Shown: positions 1 to 17,300 of the stretch, piece by piece | How positions within the stretch are numbered: position 1 is the stretch's first letter | Layout of the letters: each line of letters starts with the position of its first letter | NCBI GenBank assembly: GCA_000499405.2 | Contig: HG738138.1 | Location: 6,198,888-6,262,887, forward strand | Source: Onchocerca volvulus | Taxonomy: Eukaryota > Nematoda > Chromadorea > Rhabditida > Onchocercidae | Direction of reading: 5' to 3' | DNA length: 64,000 bases | Program-made: the position numbers and the translations under genes | The notes under the pieces: model-generated | Seen by the model: the letters and a program-made list of their open reading frames with translations, nothing else | Database searches by the model: none | What the model was told of the DNA's origin: nothing

Positions 1-399
1 TCCAGCAGACTCACTGAAGCAGGCGAAAACATACGTCCATTCATAGTTTGGCTTCTTGGTGATGCAGTAAAAACAAATGAACAACGCGCAGAATTAATAC
101 GTTTGTTTTTAAATATTTTAAGCGATGTCGAATCGGTGTTAGAGGATGTAGGACAGTTTTGTTGTTTTGAAATCTGTAATGATATAAAAATTAGTTTTCG
201 GTAATGAAATGTTGAAGAAAACATCAGCGATACAGTAACTGGTAAGGAGTAAATCTGTGAAGAAATATGGAAGTGCTGCAAAGTAACTACTTGGGAAGTG
301 GAAGTATGTAGTGTGGTATGAGTTTTTTCTTTTTTTAGCTTGTAAAAATTTAAAGGTTGTAGTGCTGGCAGTGCTGATTTCATGATTTTTTTCTTTTTT

Positions 400-451
<52 letters not shown>

Positions 452-3400
452 GTGGGGAAAGTGAGAGCTGTGTACGGATTTTGATGAACTCTAGTGATAT
501 TCAGAAAAATGGCACACAAAAGGAGGAGTTCTATTAATTGGTTATGATATGTTTCGTTTACTGGTACAAATAAAACCGAAAAAAAGAATTTCTGCAAAAC
601 CCAGTAAAAAAATGGAGGAAATAGTTGATTTGGAAAAGGAAGAATTGGATGCAATAGCTCTGTGTGGTAGGCGTTTATTGCTTAAAAAGTTTTTTCTGGA
701 ATATTATTTATAATTAATGATGAGCTGCGAGCTAGTTTACTTTGCAGCGGCTCGAGAAGCTTTATTGGATCCTGGTCCTGATTTGGTCGTGTGTGACGAG
801 GGTCATCGTATAAAAAATGAAAGGACGGGCATAGCAGCAGCTTTAAGTGCTATAAAGACAAGGTAGTCTATGAAAGATTTGCGAAAGGTGATAAAGAACA
901 TACCACTAAGCAAGATCAAGATTAATAGTTTCAGCGTTTCTTCTCTTAAAAAGAAGAAAATGAAGTATTTGGCAAAAATGATTTAGGTCATTAAAGTTTT
1001 TTCCGTATTTGAACTTTTTTCTCAAAAAAAGTTTCGGTTTGGAAAATTGCCTCACAGATTATTAGCAAACAAATATATTACACAGTTCATTTCCTGATGA
1101 TGTCAAAATCCATGCACACCATGTGCAGAAACCTCCCAAATAAGAACTGAGCATCAAATTATCCTACATAACACATTGGCTAACAGAATTTTATGAATAC
1201 TGGAGTAATCAATGTTTCTTGTGAGCCTAATTCTCTATCCTCTTTTTCAGATTGATATAAAACATTTTTTCAGGCGTCGGATTGTGTTAACGGGTTATCC
1301 CTTGCAGAATAATTTGATGGAGTATTATTGTATGGTGGATTTTGTAAGACCTCATTATTTGGGTTCGAAGAAAGAATTCAGCGTTATGTTTGAAAAGCCA
1401 ATAAAGAATGGACTCTGTATTGACTCTACACCATCAGATCTCAAAATCGCTCGTCAACGCACTCATATCCTGGTTGAATTATTGAAAGGATTTGTACAAC
1501 GGTACCAATTCAAATTTTTGTTCTTTTCATTCTTATAAATGTTTTACAATATGTAGAGGAAAAACGCAAAATTTCAGGCGAACACATCATTTATTGAAAA
1601 ATATACTTCCTCCGAGTTACCAATTCGTTGTATTACTCCGGAAAAGTCCGATACAGAGAATGCTATATCGAGCATTCTTGCAGTATGCACAGAATGAAAT
1701 TAGCATTAGCGGAACTGCGGTCTTCAATCCACTCAAAGCATTCGCTGTTTGTTCAAAGGTTTATTTGTTTCATTTGTATTTATATTTTATAGTTTTCTTA
1801 TTTCTGAAATACACCGTATTTTCTGAAAATCTCATGCACCACCTAAAGCTTCAAAAAGATTAATTGCATAATATTACTTTCATTAAAGTTCATTAAAGAT
1901 TTGGAATCATCCAGACATTTTGTATGAAGTTTTCCAAAAAAGGAAAACTGAATGTGAAAGTGAAATCAATGAAAGAAATTCGCAACTCGCAGCGACAGAA
2001 GCAGTTACAGATGATATAACGGGTAAGGCATGTTTTACTGGCAGGTATTTGTAATTAGACTAAATACTTTGATGTTCAATGTCAGATAAATCCAAAAATG
2101 CTTCAGATTCAGCTTTATCGCTTGCTTTAATTGATTCGTCAACGTTGCCTACTGTATTAAACGACCCAACAACATTACAGTCTTCGCTAGATAGCTTCAA
2201 CTATGACAATAAATCTTTTTTTGACGAAAAATTCTCTGCTGATGATTTGGATACAATTTTGCAAGACACTGGGGGTGTATGTCTAGCAACGGATGATACA
2301 TCTCAAATAGCGCCATGTATGTTGTCACCGATTGGTTTCTAAGCTAAAATTTTATGTTTGTGTATGTTAAAAAAATTTTTGACATTATATATATATATAA
2401 TTCTGTTCAGTACTTATCGTTTCTGGCTTCTTGCTGCTGAGATATGTGAATTTTTTAAGCTTTTTCTGCGAATGAAAATGCGATTGTGGATCACTCCGTT
2501 ACGAATGGAATTTCTAATAAAATGGGCGTTCGTTCGAAACACACTACTATCACTAATGCTTTACTTGAAGAACTTAATCTTGACAGGGAAATTAAATACG
2601 ACTGGGTAATCATAGATTGCTTTGGGTGTGTGTAAAGTCTGAATTTTTGAAGATAGTAGTATTGAAATTTTTAAGTTCATTAAATTTGACAGTTTGCGTG
2701 AGGATAATCTTTTTTCTAATTCTTTGTTATTCAAATCATAAATATATCGTTTTAGGCTACATTTGCTCTTCACGGATATAAACCTGGTGTTTTGGAAAAT
2801 GGTTATAAAATGGTAGTATCATTAGCTATCATTGAGCAGGCCGTGATAAGTGGTGAAAAGGTGTTACTCTTCAGGTATTTTTAGAATTTCATCTAACAAA
2901 ATTTTTTTTAATAAGATTGGATCTTTTTTTGTTTTCTATTAGAAGATTTTCCTTAATTATTTAGCAGCAAAATTGCTTGTTATATGTTTCCTACGATTTT
3001 AGTCAGAGTCTGCTTACTCTCAACCAGATTGAACGATTTCTTGAGACATCGAGCTGTGTGACTGTTGGTACTAAAAAACTTCGCTGGAAAAGGAACACCA
3101 ATTACTATCGTTAGTTTTGCGTTACTAAAAATCGAAATTTTGATGATTAGATGCACCTTATTCATAATATTTGAGAAACACAGTTTTCCGGTGAAATGTT
3201 TAAACTGTTGAAAAGATATAATTTCAGGTTTTGATGGGTCAACTACAGCCACAGAGAGAGAAAAACTGATAACTCGCTTCAATCAAGATTCTAATATTTT
3301 CCTCTTTCTCATATCAACTCGGGCTGGCTCACTTGGAATAAATCTTGTGAGCTTCATAATTATTTTTTTCAGGAGCTTTAGTCTTTTAATGTTAAAAGTC

Positions 3401-5091
3401 TACAGTGTATATTTCAAATGAGAATGATTTTAATATCGTATGAAATGTATCTTTGTAGTTATTCTTTTCATCTGTTTGCTCTAAAAACGTGGTTTTTTAA
3501 AGGTTTCTGCAAGTCGTGTTATTATTTTTGATGTTTCTTGGAATCCTTGTCACGATGCGCAAGCCGTTTGTCGCATATACAGATATGGTCAAAAAAGACG
3601 TACATATGTATATCGTTTGATTACGGACAACAGTATGGAGAGGGCCATTTTCAGTCGTCAAATTGGAAAGAGCGGATTGCAACGTAATTAAACATTTTAA
3701 TTGTCAATACCTTTAGTTTTTTAGTTGCTTTTCAACATATTTTACATTTGTAGAACGAGTTGTGGATGATAAACAAATGGACATTGACATCACGAAGCGT
3801 GAATTGGAACAACTTCTTGTCTATGATGTAAGATCCCATATTTATTGCTAAATGATTGTATAATGTCTTAGATTTAATCAGAATGTAGATGGAAATTACT
3901 GGCTTAAATCGTGCTGAGTTTGTTCATTTTGACTTGATATTTGGGGATAATCGCTCTGCAGATGATATGAATATGCGAGAAATCATTTTAGGAGTCACTT
4001 GATGTAGCTGCAGAAGAATGGAACGTAACTACTTGGCAGATTGATGACGCTTTGCTTTGGATGACAGCTCTGTCTCACTCAAAAATGTTTTCCCAAGTAA
4101 AATTCGTTCTTCATTTTAATTTTCAATTCTTTCCATTTTTAAATGATAATGCTTAGTGTTTGAGTATTCGGTTTTCCATCAGATATATGGTTTTGGTTTT
4201 TATTAGATTCCATTCTTGCACGAAAGCCTGTTAATGGAAAGAGAAGATCGGCTAAGCGAGGAAGAGAAGGTCGAAGCCAGAATGCTTTATGAAAGAGAAA
4301 AACAAATCTACAAAAATGGAGATTTTGATTATGATTGGACGCTGCGTGGTGGTGGTCGTGGTAATGAATTCGGAGGTCCACGAATACCGTTCCCAAGAAT
4401 ATGGCCTTTAGCATCGTAAATTTTCATGTTTTTCGTAACTTTGAAGTTTTTTCTTGTTAGGATTGCTGCATGAATGACTTAAAATAATGAATTTTGGTCT
4501 TTAGGCAACAAATGCACAATCCAGTGCCACTTAGACCAACACCAATGGCAATGATTCTTGAGCGCGCTATGGGAAATTGGCATAATCAGGAACCCACTGC
4601 CACATCAAATCAACATCCTAACGGAAATGCCGTACAAATCATCACTGACAGAGGTATGTGTTCTCGTGTTTGAATGAAAAAGAGGAACTATTGATTTTTG
4701 GAATTGATCTTTGTGACAGTATTTTTTTGATGGTTTTTATTTTTTATTTTTGTAGAAATGGAGCTTCCATGCTTAACTGCTCCTGGACGAAAGGGGAAAG
4801 TTGCACTACATGAGAAATGTTGGCTGGTCACTTTACCGACAGGAGTTTTCATCCGATCATTACGTGGTGATGTTTATGACGCTCGTGGTACAGTTTATGA
4901 CCAACCCAAATGTTAGTTCTTTATTTAGTTACTTTTGCATTCCAGTTCATATTATTCGAATTAATATCGTTAATATTTTTCAGGTATTTTAAATAAATCT
5001 TTAAGATAAATTTGTTTCAGATAAGGCAGGAAAGGAACAAAATTCATTTGCTCCTAGTGAAGTGATCGATTTGTGTGACTCTGATGATTGA
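1..5091 (+). CDS. RAD54L2: RAD54L2/ARIP4-like SNF2 chromatin remodeller (5' end outside window)
   Basis: ATP-dependent nuclear chromatin-remodelling helicase; in animals ARIP4/RAD54L2 acts on SUMO-modified targets. Eighteen exons give the last 858 residues: 1-100, 505-666, 748-862, 1274-1501, 1578-1758, 1899-2022, 2086-2316, 2460-2605, 2756-2874, 3003-3109, 3228-3346, 3503-3683, 3754-3827, 3992-4096, 4207-4415, 4505-4653, 4756-4911, 5021-5091. All phases agree. Visible motifs: motif [11 protein letters not shown] (DEGH, as in ARIP4, not DEAH), motif [12 protein letters not shown], then [13 protein letters not shown] and DSTP typical of ARIP4, motif [12 protein letters not shown], motif [15 protein letters not shown], and the family-specific SGLQQRVVDD. 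Walker A lies before the window. A Ser/Asp-rich insert (2086-2605) separates the two helicase lobes. After the C-lobe come an acidic/charged helix (4207 on) and a conserved [20 protein letters not shown] block. The protein ends VIDLCDSDD, a likely SUMO-interacting motif. ATRX is the main alternative, but the insert and tail fit ARIP4 better. Confidence 0.9.
398..449. repeat. Long poly-T run in an SNF2 intron
   Basis: A T run of about 50 bases inside the first intron (101-504) of the SNF2-like gene. It is preceded by TTTTTTCTTTTTTTC, so the whole tract is a polypyrimidine stretch. Confidence 0.9.
5068..5091 (+). other. C-terminal SUMO-interaction-like motif of the SNF2 gene
   Basis: The last codons read V-I-D-L-C-D-S-D-D and then TGA. 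A hydrophobic V/I-x-V/I/L core followed by acidic and serine residues is the classical SUMO-interacting motif. Its place at the extreme C-terminus suits a SUMO-targeted remodeller. This is inferred from the motif only. Confidence 0.5.
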
Positions 5092-6429
5092 CAACTCATT
5101 CATATTAATTCGGCAGGATCCTCGTCCCATTTCTTGTCTTCCTCTGATTACCAAATAGCATTCAGTATATCTCCAGTTTTACTGGCTGATTTATGTTTAT
5201 TTTGGATCCTTCAGCCCCAGAAAGTTGCGTCTGGTGCTGACATTATTAATATCTTGACTGGAATAAGCAAATTATCAAAACCCCCTGATATGGTTAGGCA
5301 TTAATTAAAGCCACACAATCGATTAGAATTTTGACTGGTTTCAATTCCTTATTTTAGCATTATGTAGGAACTTTGTTATTTTGATGAGCGTTACATAACC
5401 TTTTGAGATCTCCTATCTTTTCCTGCAGGAATTAGTGAGTTTAGATCATTAAAACCAGCTCCTATATATTTTTTTTGAAAACCTGATTCAAAAAACCTTT
5501 TGAAACCTTGTCATTATTACCTTCTTCTTTCGATTACTATCCTGTGTTACGAGTATTTGAATTGCTTATGGCCTCTTAGAACCCAATTTAGACCACACAA
5601 ATTAGAGTTTAATACTTATATCGACTTATATCAAGCAGGGAGGAAGAGATAAGAACTAAAGCATCCTGATGTAGGATTTACAAATTAACTTTGAATAAAT
5701 ATCGAATCCTCGTATTTCTTGTTGAGTTACTTGTAAATTTATGTCTGTTTTAGAGAGTGCATTTTAATATAAGTGCTTTTGTTTACGGTTTTTATGTCCA
5801 ATGATTTCTTAATTTTTATTTCACTCTTTAAGAGTTGAACGACCAGTGCAATAGTGAAACTGGTTTCTTTTTGGGAAAGTGCACCAACGGTTGTTTTAAT
5901 AAGCTCCTTGTTTATGCATACAAGGAGTATAAATATGTGTACATAATGCAGCGCTACATTATGCCTCTTTCAATAAACCATCTAGTTATCTTAAAGCCAT
6001 CTGTGGAGAATTATTTAGAATACGGTTCCGTCGGAAAAACTCTAATACTAAATAATTTATTTGGTTCAATTGAACAAATTCAAAAGAGAAAAGTACGGAG
6101 TGAGGAAAATTCATGTTGAAGGAGGATGTGTCCAATTTTGGCATGGGAGCCATTATAAAAATTGAGATTGGTAAAAGGAAGAACTGCTACATATATATAT
6201 AAAGTTGAGAAAACAAAGAATGGATATATGAAGGAATAAATGAATCTTGAGATAAGAATGGGATGGTTACAGGATGTAAGTGCTTATAACATTTTCTCAT
6301 TGAAATTTTAGCAAACATTGATGCAAAGAGCAGCCAAGGTGCTGGAATATCGAAGAATTTCTGGCGAGATGGGATTGTAAAAAAATTCGATTTACTCCAC
6401 AGTTAGGAGTCGCGTATTTGTTGGGCCTA
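5092..6429. other. Convergent intergenic region (3' UTRs of SNF2 and GFAT genes)
   Basis: No supported gene. AATAAA at 5694-5699 is a candidate polyadenylation signal for the plus-strand SNF2 gene. A 94-codon open frame at 5835-6119 has only a TTG start, no splice context and no recognisable domain, and is not called. Confidence 0.5.
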
Positions 6430-11211
<4,782 letters not shown>

Positions 11212-11250
11212 CTCGGAAAAACGTAAATTGTATTTTTCCCCTCGATACTA
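11212..11250 (-). promoter_or_regulatory. Candidate trans-splice (or 5'-UTR) acceptor of GFAT
   Basis: On the minus strand TTTTCTTTTAG ends at 11248, giving a 36-nt leader before the ATG at 11211. A strong acceptor just before a start codon is what nematode spliced-leader addition looks like. A 5'-UTR intron would look the same. Confidence 0.45.
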
Positions 11251-14159
11251 AAAGAAAATTTGATACAAATTTGAAAAATTATCAAAACATAACATGCGTT
11301 TCTGCAGTTCCATTTATTATAATATAAAATTGCGTGGTAAAATCGCCTTAGACGTAATTCTTTTCGACAGAGAATTTGTTTTTAATAAGATATGTACTTC
11401 GGATTGTTAAGCTCCCCTTTTAAAATATTTCTATGCATTGCCTCAGAAAATAATATGATAAGAGAAGACATTATTTCTTCATTAAGTAGGATATATTAAA
11501 AAGTGCATTTTAATGAAGAAAGAAAAAGAACATTGTACTTATTTCTGAATCTCATTTGAAAAAGTGTATTGAGAGGGATAGAGAGAAAGTAAAATTACAT
11601 GCGAGTAGTCCGAAAGTGAACATCACAGACTTTATCAATGATTAGATTGGGTTATCAATGATGTGATGCGAAGAAGGAAAGGATACGTGACATTTATGTG
11701 ATGATCAGAGATCTCTACAATTAACACTGTCGTACAGACATAATTTCCTTGTCATTGATGAACGACCCAAAAGTTTGGTCACAATAATCCCACCATTATA
11801 TTCCTTCCCTCCATTTTCAAAGTCGAGTATTTATTTCGCAGAATACAATAATAAATTTGAATGACCCACAGCTAATATAAAGAGAAATTCGTTCAGCGCT
11901 TAGCGACTTAGTTCCAGTTTTCTTTTGCGACATATCACTTCATACAGAAGATCCATAAATTCAAAATACGCAGTTAGGAAAAGAGACCTATGGCCTGAAG
12001 CACATGGATATAGAATATATTAACAATGCTTGAATAAATTTGCAATGCACCTCATCATTTCAATAAATATAAAGAAACGAAAGGAAAAACGGACAAAAGA
12101 TAACAAAGAGCGAAAAACACTATCGAGAAGGATTATAATTCAGCAATTTAAGCAACTAATCTTAAAATTCGATTGTTATTTTTAAAGACGGAAAAATTAT
12201 GTAGGATGTGATCTGTAAAAAATGAAATTAATAGAAGAGTACAAAATTGAGATGTACTCTATCATCCACTGAATGATAAAACCGTGTATTGATACAAAAC
12301 CATCTCCACAGTATGTATGCAATGATGATTCATGATTAATGTTTCCAATGACGCATTATTTGCTTGATGTTTCATATCTGCATCATGCCACTACTATTTT
12401 GATCAACGCTGTCATGTCCAAACAAACAAGTTTTGTGAAGGAATTCCTACCGTTGCATTGGTCTCAATTAGCAAGAGAAATTGGCGAAGCTTGAATCTTT
12501 CTCGGAGGATCCAAATTTTTGTAGTTCACTACACAGAATCTTTTAGCTATAACATCTATAATCTATATGGATATAAATAAAAGATAACAAAAAGCTTGCT
12601 GCTTATATACCCATCAGTAATCTATCCAACTCTTTCTGAAAGTTTATATATTGAGACCATTTCCCAGAATACTTGGTAATAGAATACCCGGATTGTGAAT
12701 TTCATGATACCAACTCGTCTGGCTCAGTTGTAGGAAAGAGAAATTAGTTGTGCATGCTCAATTAATTAACGATAAGTAGGTCGGGGGAACTTTTCCAGGA
12801 AGTATTAAATTGTAAGAAATAAGATGGTTGAGAGAAGAAGAGGAGAGCAATATTCTTCGATTGCCATTGCTCTCAGTATCTCTGTCACAGTACACTGGAT
12901 TTCAAGGTCATCAAAGGTGTACCCAATAATTAGAAAAATAGGGAAAAGGAAGAAAAAATTTCAAAGGAAAAGTAGTTCCCTCCCTACGTGTGTCTGAGAC
13001 AGGGTCATGGATCATCTATCTTTAGAATATGATGTTCTAATGTTTTCTGAATAAAATTGTGATCGACTGTTATGCAGTCAGGAAAAGATATACGGCACAT
13101 TTCTGAGAATGAGAGGACCAGAGAAATGGAAAGAAATGTATGGTTTTTTTTTTCTTTTTCGAAGAAAATCATAAATCGAAAATCTGATTTGCTCTTTGAG
13201 AATAGAAATTATAAGTGTCCAAACAGTCATTAATCACATGTCAGACAATGCGAAAGTGATTCCATGTGCACATGGAACGAGAGGGCCAGAGAACCGAAGC
13301 AGGATCCTTTCCGGAAAAACCAATAAATGAGGACTTTTGAAATGACAAGTGAGTCAGCCCAGAACACTTATCACCTTTGAAACTTAATGTCATCGAAATA
13401 ATAAATTATAACAGCTTTATATCGAATCCAAAGCTGTTGTGAACTGATAATGCACTCACCGACCGGCTAAGGACACTTAGTTTTCAACAGAGAATCTAAG
13501 AGCTTAGAATCTTGCATCAATTGATGCTAATGCCGGAAATGCAGGAAAAATGTCGAACTTTTGGTTTTTGGTTTTTGGTTTTCAGGAAGAACTATATATG
13601 TCCTTCCTAATTCGACTTCTCTAGCTCTCTCATTTTTACATTTTCCATTAATGACTGTCATTTCACACGAATATGAACAAATTCTACAATTCTCTCCAGG
13701 GAAACTTCAGAACTTTGAATATTTATAATCAATAACTTTACAAAAAATTCGTCCGCATTCTTCCGGTTTCTCTGAGCATATGCAACTGATTAGTTTATAT
13801 TTCAAAATCTGTTTTAAAAGCTTAATCGCCTCCCCGTAAATACGTTCGGAAAAAAATCGCGAATCGGTGATTTTCAGTATTATTATCGTCCCTCTCGCTG
13901 TCGGATACTGTTTTTGCAGCTCTCTAACATTTAACCGCTACATTGTTTCAATAATTTAGAAATTCGATTATCAGTAGTTAATCTTAGCAATGTAACGTGC
14001 TTCCGAGTCACAACTTCGTGGAAGTAGGGTATCAGAAACCCAGAAATTTGGAATATTACCATAGACCTTTCGGAAGAGACAGGTAGATTTTAGGTAAATC
14101 TTTAGATTTAGATAAATTAGAATATTGTGAATAAGTGATTTTACCAAAATTCTTAAATA
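11251..14159. other. Upstream region of GFAT, no gene seen
   Basis: AT-rich sequence with no open frame flanked by good splice sites on either strand. It probably holds the GFAT promoter. The short repeat GGTTTTTGGTTTTTGG near 13562 is the only local structure noticed. Confidence 0.4.
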
Positions 14160-14378
14160 TCAATCTTCCGGAACAGTTGATTGTGTGAGCTTCTCTATTT
14201 TTTGTTGACGGAAGCGATCACGACTTTTTTCCGTGGCGGTATTAATAAATGATTCTATCGTTACTCCTGAGTTAGAATGCCGTAATTTTATAGCTAGGGA
14301 TACTCTGAAAAATAGCTGATTTTTAACTCGGAATTCTTCGAGATTTTCCGTCTCAACAACTTTCAATTCCGTTTCCAT
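14160..14378 (-). CDS. Small hypothetical protein or exon (72 codons), uncertain
   Basis: An ATG-started open frame of 72 codons ending in TGA. The product is charged and helical in character, acidic at the start (METELKVVETENLEEF) and basic near the end (KSRDRFRQQKIEKL). It has more coding-like composition than other short frames in this desert, but I recognise no domain. An internal TTTTTCAG could act as an acceptor, so it may be a terminal exon. No partner exon was found. Function unknown. Confidence 0.25.
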   Translation of the reverse strand: METELKVVETENLEEFRVKNQLFFRVSLAIKLRHSNSGVTIESFINTATEKSRDRFRQQKIEKLTQSTVPED

Positions 14379-17300
14379 CCAAGTAATGAAGAATCCAAAA
14401 ATGCCAGTTATGTTTTGGTTTTATTGAAATTGTTAATAATGGATATGCTGGAATGAAATGTACCAATTCTGTTGAATTAATGAAACTCATTTACAGCAGA
14501 GATAGATTACGAATAAATTCGTATAGTCTCACTTTCCTTCGAATTTATTTCATATCGAACCCACTCTAGAACAGCATTGCGTTCCAGATGATGTCATTTG
14601 AAAGAGTACATTCAACAGTGTTTCGCAGTCTTTCTGCTTTTTAAGATTAAAATATCAGCAAAGCATTTTGTTATTTGATATTAAGCCGACATTAAAAATG
14701 ATAGATCATAACTATAAGTTTAATAAGAATAGTCACTGAAAAAATTATAACCCGCCGTTTGGTTAAAGAAAAGATTATTACAAAGTGAGTTTTTTTTCAG
14801 CGAGAAGATGAACACCTAGTGAATATTTTTTAGTAGTCTTGTTTGAAAAATGATAAACTTTCCAAGACATCTTAGGGTTACTTCCTTTTTTAAATTAAGC
14901 AAACAAATAATCTAATGAAGGATTAAATATTTGAAACGATTGAGAAGAAATGAGCGATGCATCATCGATTTGCAATAAGAAAAGGGAAGCGATTCGGTTT
15001 GTATGACATGAAGTAAATAATGGCATCGCCATCGTAAAGTGATATAACATGATAAATAAGAATCTTGAATATCTAGAATATGTAGCACAACATCACTTCT
15101 AGGACGTGTCCTTTGCCTCGTCAAAAACATACTTATTAAGTAATACTTTACCAGCATTGATGATGTAAGCTGATGTACGCAATATTTTATCAGCATTTAA
15201 TTAGTAATGGTTTAGCGGTACATAATTGAAAATTTTTCAAAAAATCAGCATAGCAAAATATAAGCTTGATTCGAAGCAAAATGTAGTTCATCTTATTGAC
15301 CTGTCAAATATGGAAATGGTAGAAAGAAAACATGGTGGGAAACTTCACAAAAATCTAATTATCATGTTTCTCAATCATTATATCTTTTTCAGTATTGATC
15401 AGTGGGGTAAAAAAAGATGGAACAATATTTGCGATAGCATTTCGTACCAGGATCAGTTGAAATGAATTATGAAAAGCCTTTGATGATAGACTTAGACGAA
15501 GTATCGCATCGCTCCACAATAAAAATGAAAATGAAAAATGAAAAGTTGTTACATATCTACTGCTTTTTCGTATTTGTAATAAGGTCAGAAAATTTCTTGC
15601 CAGTAATTTCACTGTACGCTTCAATTAAAAATAAGCATGAGATCAGATTTAGGGCATTCTGATAAAAAGTTGGCAAACTACATAGTTATCTTTGCTCTTC
15701 ATCACTATTCAACGCCTTAAGTCACGACTCGAGAATCTGAAGAAGTATGCTGAATGCCTGTTTTGAAAAACTTGCAACCTCTTTATTCCATTCGCTTTTT
15801 TTTTTTTTTTTTTTTTTTTTGTTGTTGTTTCTTCGGAATATATTTAAAAATTTATAGTCTACTCTTCAAAACAAGAATGTCTCGAGTTGAATAGACTGTA
15901 ATTTCTTGCAATGAAAACTGTAATAATTATTAGAAACATATAATCAAATTATTTCATTTCTTGAAGTTTCCAATTGAAGTCTCTTGCGATAGTCAAAATA
16001 TTAGATAACGAAAGCAAATTTTAGTATTTTAAAAAACTTATCCAGAATGCTATAATTTGTTGTTAAGGCCGTAGCCGCATCATTTTCAACAATTCTTTAT
16101 CTTAAATTTTGTGTTTTGTATAATCCAATCCATTTAAAAATAGTTTTGACGAAGTCAGTTTGAACTATTCATTTGAGAACACTCATTATTCAGTTATCTT
16201 CTAAAAAGACCGTGATTTTTATTGTAGACACGAACTAAATAAGATTCTGTTGTTGAATGCAGAAACTGAAGCAATGGAACTCAATGTGAAGTAGTAAAGT
16301 AGAAGATAATGCATTTCGATATCAATATGCAACCAGACGATATTAAAGCAAGAAATGAGAGAAATGCCAGTTCAATTCACTTTGAAATAAAATATGCTCT
16401 ATGAATTCTAGCAAAAAATCTAGCTACAAAGCGCTTGATGTAATATTGATCTTTAAAATGAAAGAAACGCCGAAGATTCTTACTCAATCTTTTTAATATC
16501 ACTCTTTTAAAAACAACTTTTACCTATAAAAGATTAATATATACGGAAGAAAATTGTTTAATTCCGCTGAATTATGAATGAGACAACAGTCATTGCGAAC
16601 AATGTCTGTGATTTAAAGTGGTGCAAAATAATAACGGTGGAAATATGCCAGTTAGAGTCTTCAAGCTAAATATTCAGTATATATTGATTAAGAACTAAAT
16701 ATCGTCGCAGTTTTCTGCACAAAATTTCACAATAATAAATGCCTATTAACATTTTCTAATTATTAAGCTTATTAACATTATTAGTCTCAAGCTTATCATC
16801 ATTTTTAATGCTTTGAAGGAAGTAAGCCAGCACTTTGCACCATCGTACTGAAAACAATGATTTGCGGAAATAAGACATAGTGGATAATGGAAGGCGAAAC
16901 AGAAATTCAATTTGAAATATGAATATATTACCTGGATAGAAAACAATATTTTTGGGCAGTGTAGCCGATACTATGGAAAATGAGCGGTTTTATCGCACGA
17001 AAATTAAGGTAATTTTTCAGAACTGATCTTTATCCAAGATTATAGATTGAAGAATGCAAATTTATTGCATGTTAATGCGGTGTATAGATTAACCTCCAGA
17101 GTCGATGGATAGCAATCATTTTGATTGTAGAAAATATAATTGTGATATTTATAATCATACATTATTCTCTTAAATGCAAAAATAATTTAATTGCGAATAT
17201 GAAAAACAAAAAGAAATCAAAGTTTCAGTTTCTCTTTTCCTCTCTTACCCTTAAAACACAGTGGTCGGTTTGCAACTGTCTTGAAAAGATGTTGATTATT

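Noticed and set aside
3870..3990. Apparent continuation of the SNF2 exon after 3827
   Set aside because: It contains stops in all frames. The frame resumes cleanly at 3992 ([10 protein letters not shown]) after TTTTAG, so this is an intron.
5835..6119. 94-codon open frame with a VGKTLI stretch resembling a P-loop
   Set aside because: It starts only with TTG, lacks the Gly-rich first half of Walker A, has no splice sites and lies in a 3'-UTR region.
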